DNA from: DASUAS01 sp963809795
GTDB taxonomy: Bacteria > Actinomycetota > Acidimicrobiia > IMCC26256 > DASPTH01
Assembly: GCA_963809795.1 (NCBI GenBank)
Contig: CAWELN010000025.1
Span: 1-64,000 of the forward strand
Direction of reading: 5' to 3'
Length of the DNA stretch: 64,000 nucleotides
The notes under the pieces were generated by a model. That model did not search any database, was not told where the DNA came from, and saw nothing but the letters and a program-made list of their open reading frames with translations. Positions 58,626-64,000 of the stretch are shown here, piece by piece (position 1 is the stretch's first letter; each line of letters starts with the position of its first letter). Made by a program: the position numbers and the translations under genes.

Positions 58626-58659
58626 CGACGTTCACCGCGCGATCGACGTTCACCGCGCG
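58626..58659. repeat. tandem 16-bp direct repeat, 18-bp period
   Basis: CGACGTTCACCGCGCG occurs at 58626-58641 and again at 58644-58659. It lies between the cupin gene stop and the operon promoter. It could be a double binding site for a regulator, or chance. Confidence 0.5.
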
Positions 58660-58662
58660 GCG

Positions 58663-59031
58663 TCAGCTCGTCCCTGTCATCGCCGCCGTGATCGCGGCGT
58701 CGGTCTTCGCCAACTCGTCGGCAGGGCTGAACATGACGAACTCGGTGCCCGACTCGGCCGCGGGCGTGTGCCCGGGCGGCATGTAGAACGCGTCACCGGG
58801 TTCGTACACCTCCTGGTGATCGGGGTACGTGACGGTCAACCGGCCGGCGAGCACATAGCCCCAGTGCGGGCACGAGCAGTTGCCGCCCGGCAGGCCCGCG
58901 AGCATCGGGGCGAGGTCGTGGCCCTCCCGGATGCTCACGAAGTTGATGGTGTAGCCCTCGACGTCCTGTTTCCACTCTTCGCCCATGCCGAAGTCCTGCA
59001 CGTTCGCCGTCTCCCTCGACACCTTGCCCAT
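58663..59031 (-). CDS. cupin-domain protein
   Basis: 122 residues from ATG 59031, preceded by GAGAGGAGAG. A single cupin barrel: INFVSIREGHDLAPMLAGLP, the first metal-binding motif in NCSCPHWGYVLAGRLTVTYP (His) and the second in PGDAFYMPPGHTPAAESGTE (His). Soluble. Could be a small metal enzyme or a sensor for the adjacent catabolic operon. It is transcribed in the same direction and lies just upstream of that operon's promoter. Confidence 0.82.
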   Translation of the reverse strand: MGKVSRETANVQDFGMGEEWKQDVEGYTINFVSIREGHDLAPMLAGLPGGNCSCPHWGYVLAGRLTVTYPDHQEVYEPGDAFYMPPGHTPAAESGTEFVMFSPADELAKTDAAITAAMTGTS

Positions 59032-59114
59032 CGGGCTCTCCTCTCGTCGTCGTCTCGCCTTTCGAGCAACGTACGGAACGGGAGGCGGCGCGTCATGGGG
59101 CACCTGCCCCATTC

Positions 59115-60683
59115 TCAGACGACATCGGGGATCAGGCCGTGCTGGACGGCGAACAGGCTCGCGGTCACCCGGTTCGTCGCGTCGATCTTCGTGTAGATGT
59201 GCTCGATGTGGTTGCGCACGGTCTTGGGTGCGATCACCAGCTCCTTGGCGATCTCCTTGCTCGACCAGCCGAGCGCCACGAGTCGCAGCACGTCGATCTC
59301 GCGCGCCGTGAGGCCGGACGGTCCCTCGCGTCGTCGCCCGACGCGATGGCCGGCGACGAACAGCACCGCGTCGACCGCGTCACGATCGAGGCGTCCCTCG
59401 GTGACCTCGCGCCGCAGCTCGGAGGCCGCGGCCGCCGGCGTGAGCGCGGCGCGGTACGGGCGTCGCTCGCGCATCGAGTCGTACGCGTCGGCGGCGCCCA
59501 GGATGCGCGCCGGCAGGGAGATCGCCGCGCCCGACAGCCCGGCCGGGTACCCCGAGCCGTCGAGCCGCTCACGACATTGTGCGGCGATCGCGCCGAGCGG
59601 CGCGAGTGCGGACGACTGCCGGAGCATTCGTTGCGTCAGGTAGGGGTGCATGCGGACGCGCTCCCACTCGCCGACGCCCAACGGTCCCGGCTTGTCCCAG
59701 ATGGCGTTGGAGACGCCGAGGCGTCCGAGGCCGTGGACGAGCGCGGCGCGCCGAAGGGTCACGACGCCGACGTCCGCCATCCCCAGGTGCTCGCCGGCGG
59801 CGGCCGCGAGGGCGGCGACGGCGCGAGCATGGCCCAGCGTGTAGGGCGACTTCAGGTCGACGAAGTCGGCCACCGCCTCCAGTGCCTGGTCGAACTGCTC
59901 TGGGGTGAGGTACACGCCGAGCGCGGGTTCGGCCCCGATGACCGCGTCCCACGACTCGGCGGCGTCGACCCGGCCGAAGATGGACGGCGCATCGGCGCAC
60001 AGCAGGGCCGAGAGCTCGGGATCGAACTGCGAACCGGCACGCTTGTCGGCCAGCACGGTGGCAGCTTCCACGCCGCCGATCCGGTGCGCGACCTCGGTGA
60101 ACTCGGCCAGCTGCGCCAGCCTCGACGCGATCGGCACCGCGTCGGCCCCGCGTTCGCCGGGCCAGCCCTTGCCGTCCCACTGCTCGTACGAGGCGCCGAC
60201 CGAGTCCTGCACCGCGTCCGGGAGTCCCAGCTGCTGTGCGAGGCCGCGCGCGAGCGCGGCGTGCTGCTCGATCATCCCGTCGAGGTCACGGTGGCCGTAC
60301 AGCGCGAACTCGAGCCCGACGCGGACGCGGTGCAGCGGTGGGTTCCCGCTCCCCACCAAGCCCATGGTCGCCACTACGCCCCGCAGGCTCCCGAACTCGT
60401 GGTCGTACTTCCCCGACTTCAGCACGATGTCGTCGCCGAACCACTTGGCCTGCTCGTGGGCATCGGCGTGGCACCCGACGTTCACGAGGAGCGCGGTGTA
60501 GTAGACGACCGCCCGTTCGTCCTCGTCGAGGCCGGCGCGATCCGCCAGCTCCAGGGCGATGATGCACTGGCGCAGCACGTGCTCCATCGGCTGGCCGAAG
60601 CCGAGATCGACGCCGAGCGACAGGCCCGCGACCAGCTCGGCCAACCGGATCCGCTCCGGTTCCACTGCACCGGCGTGCGCCAT
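59115..60683 (-). CDS. HD-GYP-like / LuxR-type regulator
   Basis: 522 residues. An N-terminal HD-like helical half (YYTALLVNVGCHADAHEQAK) and a second HD-GYP-like half (LVHGLGRLGVSNAIWDKPGP, then MHPYLTQRML and CRERLDGSGYPAGLSGAA) lead into a C-terminal LuxR helix-turn-helix (SGLTAREIDVLRLVALGWSS, then KEIAKELVIAPKTVRNHIEH). The metal-binding HD pair is HG and the GYP motif is present, so phosphodiesterase activity is doubtful. It may sense cyclic di-GMP and bind DNA. ATG start; divergent from the secreted protein gene with 83 bp between. Confidence 0.82.
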   Translation of the reverse strand: MAHAGAVEPERIRLAELVAGLSLGVDLGFGQPMEHVLRQCIIALELADRAGLDEDERAVVYYTALLVNVGCHADAHEQAKWFGDDIVLKSGKYDHEFGSLRGVVATMGLVGSGNPPLHRVRVGLEFALYGHRDLDGMIEQHAALARGLAQQLGLPDAVQDSVGASYEQWDGKGWPGERGADAVPIASRLAQLAEFTEVAHRIGGVEAATVLADKRAGSQFDPELSALLCADAPSIFGRVDAAESWDAVIGAEPALGVYLTPEQFDQALEAVADFVDLKSPYTLGHARAVAALAAAAGEHLGMADVGVVTLRRAALVHGLGRLGVSNAIWDKPGPLGVGEWERVRMHPYLTQRMLRQSSALAPLGAIAAQCRERLDGSGYPAGLSGAAISLPARILGAADAYDSMRERRPYRAALTPAAAASELRREVTEGRLDRDAVDAVLFVAGHRVGRRREGPSGLTAREIDVLRLVALGWSSKEIAKELVIAPKTVRNHIEHIYTKIDATNRVTASLFAVQHGLIPDVV

Positions 60684-60766
60684 GCTCGACTGTACCGCCG
60701 CGGCAAATCAGCCGGTTGTCGACACCATGCGTCACGGTCAAGCATTGACTCGTTCGGGGGGGTGAC

Positions 60767-61624
60767 ATGCAACGGAGCCGTCGGCGACAACCCGGTGCGC
60801 GGGCCCGGTCTGCGTGTACGGCCATCGCGGCCGCAGTGCTGGTGGTGTGGCTGGTGCCCGTGGCCGCGGCATCAGACCGGGCGGCACCGCAGGCGCGTCT
60901 GCTGTCCAAGCAGGCGATCCCCGTGCTCTACAACCAAGGCATCGCGCGCGTGCGCGGGGGTTGGATCCTCTCGGGCACCCTCTCGCCGATTCCCGATACC
61001 GACGCGCTCGTGCGCACCGACGAGCACTTCAACGTCCTGGTCACGAACAAGCCGGCGATCCCGCCCGAGTGGCGGGCGCGTGGCTACGACCACATCGGGG
61101 ACATCGACGTGGTCGGCAACGTCGTCTACGTGCCATTCGAGCAACCCGACTACACGAAGGGTCAGCAGGTCACGGCCCGCTACGACGCGCGGACGCTTCG
61201 ATTCCTGGCTGCCGTCGTCGTGCCCCAGCACGAGAACTCCTTCGTCGCCGTCGACCCGGCGACCCGGATCGCGTGGTCGATGGACCATTTCGACGGCAAC
61301 GAGCTGCTCCGCTACGACGTCGCCCGCGGCTGGAAGCGGCTCCCACCGCTGCGGCTCTCCACCGTCCTCCACCACACCCAGGGGGCCGACGTCACCGCCG
61401 GTGCGGTCTGGATCTCGACCTCCGATCCCCGCAACGACCTGTACCGGGTGAGCATGAAGACGGGCCACGTGGACCGCATCGCCCAGATCGTGGATCCCCT
61501 CGGCGAGGGCGAGGGCATCGACGCGACACCGCTCCCGTCCGGCGGACTCCACGCCATGGTCCTCGATCCCGACCTGACCAAGGTCTGGGTCGAGCACTTC
61601 TCCCGACCCTCGGCACCGCGGTAG
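60767..61624 (+). CDS. secreted protein, propeller-like, function unknown
   Basis: 285 residues. Signal peptide (basic MQRSRRRQPGAR, hydrophobic AIAAAVLVVWLVPV, then AAA-S cleavage context). The mature part repeats a sheet-type pattern, for example GIARVRGGWILSGTLSPIPD, IGDIDVVGNVVYVPFEQPDY and TAGAVWISTSDPRNDLYRV. This looks like a small six-bladed propeller or an SMP-30-like fold without a known active site. Probably extracellular. Confidence 0.65.
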   Translation: MQRSRRRQPGARARSACTAIAAAVLVVWLVPVAAASDRAAPQARLLSKQAIPVLYNQGIARVRGGWILSGTLSPIPDTDALVRTDEHFNVLVTNKPAIPPEWRARGYDHIGDIDVVGNVVYVPFEQPDYTKGQQVTARYDARTLRFLAAVVVPQHENSFVAVDPATRIAWSMDHFDGNELLRYDVARGWKRLPPLRLSTVLHHTQGADVTAGAVWISTSDPRNDLYRVSMKTGHVDRIAQIVDPLGEGEGIDATPLPSGGLHAMVLDPDLTKVWVEHFSRPSAPR

Positions 61625-61665
61625 GACCCGGCGCTTCGACTCTCATGCGCCGGTCATGAACCGAG

Positions 61666-61857
61666 GTGCACGGTCGGTTGGTGGCAGAGCGGTCCGAGAG
61701 CTACGGAGGCCTGATCGCCATCGCGATCTTCCTGTGCGCGGCCGTGCTCTTCGGCATGTTGATGTTCGCGATCGATTCGAATCGGTTCGAGAAGGGAACG
61801 GGTTCGGCGCAAGAGGTGCGGGCACGGACGACCTCGGTGACCCCGTCCACCCACTAG
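61666..61857 (+). CDS. small single-helix membrane protein
   Basis: 63 residues from a GTG at 61666, or 58 from a GTG at 61681. A short charged head (VAERSESYGG), one membrane helix (LIAIAIFLCAAVLFGMLMFA) and a Ser/Thr-rich tail outside. No known family. It follows the secreted protein by 41 bp. Confidence 0.5.
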   Translation: MHGRLVAERSESYGGLIAIAIFLCAAVLFGMLMFAIDSNRFEKGTGSAQEVRARTTSVTPSTH

Positions 61858-61889
61858 ACCTTCCGGGCCACGGTCGAGCATCACCGCCC

Positions 61890-62180
61890 TTATGCCTCTC
61901 CGACGACCTCACACACGTCGACGCTGATGAAGGTCGCGGGTGCCTCGGGCATGTCGCGGAGCGTGGCGAACGTCGCTTCGGCAGCTCGCGCGTTCTCTTC
62001 GGTGTCGAAGAGCCAGAACGAATGCTGAATGAGATCACCGTCTTCGGCGCTTCGACACCAGTAGCCGCCCGATGAGCCGGCCATGCCGCGAATCATCGCG
62101 ATGCCGTGGTCGCCGATCATCGCCCGCGTCTCGTCCTCGTGGCCCGGCTTGATCCTCACGCGTCCGATGACAGCATGCAT
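61890..62180 (-). CDS. ABM-like / DUF family ferredoxin-fold protein
   Basis: 96 residues. Dimeric alpha-beta barrel of the antibiotic-biosynthesis-monooxygenase type: VIGRVRIKPGHEDETRAMIG, GYWCRSAEDGDLIQHSFWLF and FISVDVCEVVGEA. Start ATG 62180 gives the family's usual MHAVIGRV beginning. Reaction unknown; many members are not enzymes. Confidence 0.72.
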   Translation of the reverse strand: MHAVIGRVRIKPGHEDETRAMIGDHGIAMIRGMAGSSGGYWCRSAEDGDLIQHSFWLFDTEENARAAEATFATLRDMPEAPATFISVDVCEVVGEA

Positions 62181-62264
62181 GACGTGCCTCCAGTCGTGCG
62201 CCGACCTTCGGGTTGGCTGCTCGTGACCTGCGGCCGAGCGCAACCCAGGGCTGGCACGGGTGGA

Positions 62265-63302
62265 TCAGTGATGGCCGGATTCCCCGGCGAGCAGGGCGTC
62301 GAGCCAGGTTTCCATGGTGTGGTAGTCGAAGTTCGTCATGTCGAGGTTGTGCCCGGCGTTCTCGGCGAGCTCGAAGTACACGCCGTGGGAGGACGGTGGC
62401 TTGCCTGAAGTGTCACCGCGCACCGCGGCCCATGGTTGCGCAATGGCGAGACCCTGGGTGTCGGCGGGGATCATCGTGTCCTGACCCCCGTACGCGAAGT
62501 ATGCGGGAGGCGTCTTACGCCGGTGCAGGTAGGTCTGCGGCGATGCTTCCTTGGCGAGCGTTTCGCTGCACGTGTCGAGGCGCATCTCCGGGCATCCGAG
62601 ATAGGCGATGACCCCGGTCTCGGCGAACCCGATGGCATTGTGGATGAGCCACACGAGATCTGACGGACCGACGAAGTCCATCACCCCTTCCACGTTCGGT
62701 GACACCCTGCGCAGCTCTCTTGGCAACGACGGGGAGACGAAGTGGCCGGGATCTGCCCCTGCCATCGATGCCAGATGTCCGCCCGCGGACGCACCCGAGA
62801 CCACGAACATCTTCGGATCGAGGTTCCAGGTCGCCGCGTGCTCACGCACGAAGCGGATCGCTTCATCCACATCCTCGTTCGGCACTGGGAACACGTTCAC
62901 CGATGAGCCGTCGGCGGCAAAGGTGGACAGGCGATAGTCGACCGACACCAACGCGACCTTGGCCCGATCGATCTGTGCCCACAAGAAGTCGGGGATGAAC
63001 TCGTTCGCACCCGCCACCCAGCCGCCCGAGTGGAGATACAGGAGCACCGGGTATGGACCGGGGCCTCCCGGGAAGTACATGTTCACGAACTGGGCCGGAT
63101 CGTCGCCGTACCTGTAGTCGAGGACCTCATAGGGCTGCTCGCTGCCTGCGGGCGGCACCGAAGCAGCCGGCTCGGCCCGAACCTCCGGGGATGTCGCCGA
63201 CCCCGGGCGCGCGGACACCAACACCGCGCTGCACGCCACTACCACCACCGCGAGGCACGACCGTCGACACACCCCCCTGCGTCCACGAGTAGCCCTGTGC
63301 AT
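62265..63302 (-). CDS. secreted alpha/beta-hydrolase, HSL-type esterase
   Basis: 345 residues from ATG 63302. Signal peptide (RRSCLAVVVVACSAVLVSAR). Oxyanion HSGGW in LLYLHSGGWVAGANEF, nucleophile Ser in VVSGASAGGHLASM, acid Asp in YGGQDTMIPADTQG and catalytic His in ENAGHNLDMTN. Cleaves esters outside the membrane; substrate unknown. Two cysteines (GCPEMRLDTC) probably make a disulfide. Confidence 0.85.
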   Translation of the reverse strand: MHRATRGRRGVCRRSCLAVVVVACSAVLVSARPGSATSPEVRAEPAASVPPAGSEQPYEVLDYRYGDDPAQFVNMYFPGGPGPYPVLLYLHSGGWVAGANEFIPDFLWAQIDRAKVALVSVDYRLSTFAADGSSVNVFPVPNEDVDEAIRFVREHAATWNLDPKMFVVSGASAGGHLASMAGADPGHFVSPSLPRELRRVSPNVEGVMDFVGPSDLVWLIHNAIGFAETGVIAYLGCPEMRLDTCSETLAKEASPQTYLHRRKTPPAYFAYGGQDTMIPADTQGLAIAQPWAAVRGDTSGKPPSSHGVYFELAENAGHNLDMTNFDYHTMETWLDALLAGESGHH

Positions 63303-63467
63303 CCGCGCCGAACCCGCCTTCCTTCGCGCCTGCGCGCCTGCGCGCCGGGCAAATACTGGCCCAGAACGCGACGCTCCCAGGTGATGCAAACCCTGGTGCG
63401 TGAGCGTGAGCAGGCGAGAGCCAGACGGATGGCGCGGGCCGTGCCTGAAGCTGGTGGCGTCGCGCGA

Positions 63468-63872
63468 CTAGGCCTGGTAACCCGCCGGCCACTCCTGCAG
63501 CGCCCACATGTTGCCGTCCGGATCGTTGAAATACGAGTAGAGGACCCCGCCCATGTCGTCGACGTCGCTGAGCTCGACGCCGCGCTCCGTCAGGGCGGCC
63601 CGGGTCGCGGCCATGTCCTCGACAACCAGGTGGACGCCTTTGACCGAGCCGGGCTCCATGTCGGTGATCGGGCCCATCCCGGTGCCGAAGACGATGGCGC
63701 AGCTCGACCCTGGCGGGGTGAGCTGCACGACTCGCATGGTGTCGCTGACCTGGGTGTCGTGCACGTTTCCGAAGCCGACCTGCTCATAGAACGCCTTCGC
63801 CCGGTCGACATCGGAAACCGGGATCGGAACGAGTTCCAACCGCATGTCGGGCACCGCGGTGGTACCTGCCAT
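63468..63872 (-). CDS. VOC-family (glyoxalase-like) protein
   Basis: 134 residues. ATG with GGAGG 9 nt upstream. Two beta-alpha-beta-beta-beta repeats: MRLELVPIPVSDVDRAKAFY, EQVGFGNVHDTQVSDTM and, in the second half, VKGVHLVVEDMAATRAALTE, FNDPDGNMWALQEWPAGY with the His/Glu metal ligands. Could be a lyase, dioxygenase or resistance protein. The last 128 bases of the window show no supported gene. Confidence 0.85.
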   Translation of the reverse strand: MAGTTAVPDMRLELVPIPVSDVDRAKAFYEQVGFGNVHDTQVSDTMRVVQLTPPGSSCAIVFGTGMGPITDMEPGSVKGVHLVVEDMAATRAALTERGVELSDVDDMGGVLYSYFNDPDGNMWALQEWPAGYQA

Positions 63873-64000
63873 TGAGCCGACCTCCTCGACGATCGGAGTA
63901 CGTCGCTCGCGCTCGAGCCGCGGTCTCCATACTGCCTCCTCTTTCGCACCGTTTGGTGTTGAGACGCCGTAGAGGAGGAAGAGGATCTGAGACGTCGGAG

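Overview
The window is high-GC DNA that reads as an actinomycete-type (Actinomycetota) chromosome. The gene order holB–tmk–(MFS)–topA, the H+-pyrophosphatase, the permease–ceoB–ceoC–OB-fold block, the DUF1998 helicase beside a Tad/Flp pilus operon, the two-domain GlnE and the lysine-rich tail on TopA all fit. Acidimicrobiia would suit the mix of families, but that is an inference from memory, not shown by the sequence.

Layout. (1) 1-9930 is accessory DNA: several short broken genes, a complete ISL3-type insertion sequence (2017-3455) with an exact 8-bp target duplication, a patatin-like lipase, a large trypsin–P-loop NTPase–Sel1-repeat protein with a trypsin-co-occurring (Trypco2-type) partner, a 3'-tRNA-like fragment and a broken tyrosine integrase beside tRNA-Thr(CGT). 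The minus-strand run Trypco2 > protease-NTPase-Sel1 > patatin is a candidate three-gene conflict (defence) module and is the most interesting part of the window. (2) 9934-16156: tRNA-Thr, holB, tmk, an MFS transporter and topA, all minus strand and mostly overlapping by 4 nt. (3) 16325-25042: DedA, membrane H+-PPase, a KimA-like permease divergent from the CeoB/CeoC pair, an OB-fold protein, a lipoprotein and an LCP enzyme. (4) 25038-31961: the helicase/secretion neighbourhood, i.e. a DEAD/DEAH helicase facing a seven-gene minus-strand Tad operon. (5) 32117-39192: membrane proteins, a selenocysteine tRNA, an orphan molybdopterin oxidoreductase, a broken lipoprotein gene, an RpoD-family sigma factor, an EamA transporter and a 60-bp tandem repeat that encodes an arginine-rich peptide. 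(6) 39192-47053: NadE divergent from GlnE, followed by a GT-C-like membrane protein, an SDR and a coiled-coil protein. (7) 47293-59031: a GntR regulator facing a minus-strand catabolic operon (substrate-binding protein, a LivH-LivM-LivG triple fusion, LivF, a Baeyer-Villiger-type monooxygenase, a double-length SDR, an amidohydrolase), with a cupin gene upstream. (8) 59115-63872: an HD-GYP-like/LuxR regulator, secreted proteins, a small membrane protein, an ABM-like protein, a secreted esterase and a VOC protein.

Reading frames are broken in many genes that should be essential (holB, topA, hppA, the helicase, nadE). Most breaks look like single-base indels that leave both halves recognisable. 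They are densest in the first 9 kb and I saw none in genes from 40 kb onward, so most are probably sequence or assembly errors. I give one entry per original gene and state where the frame changes.
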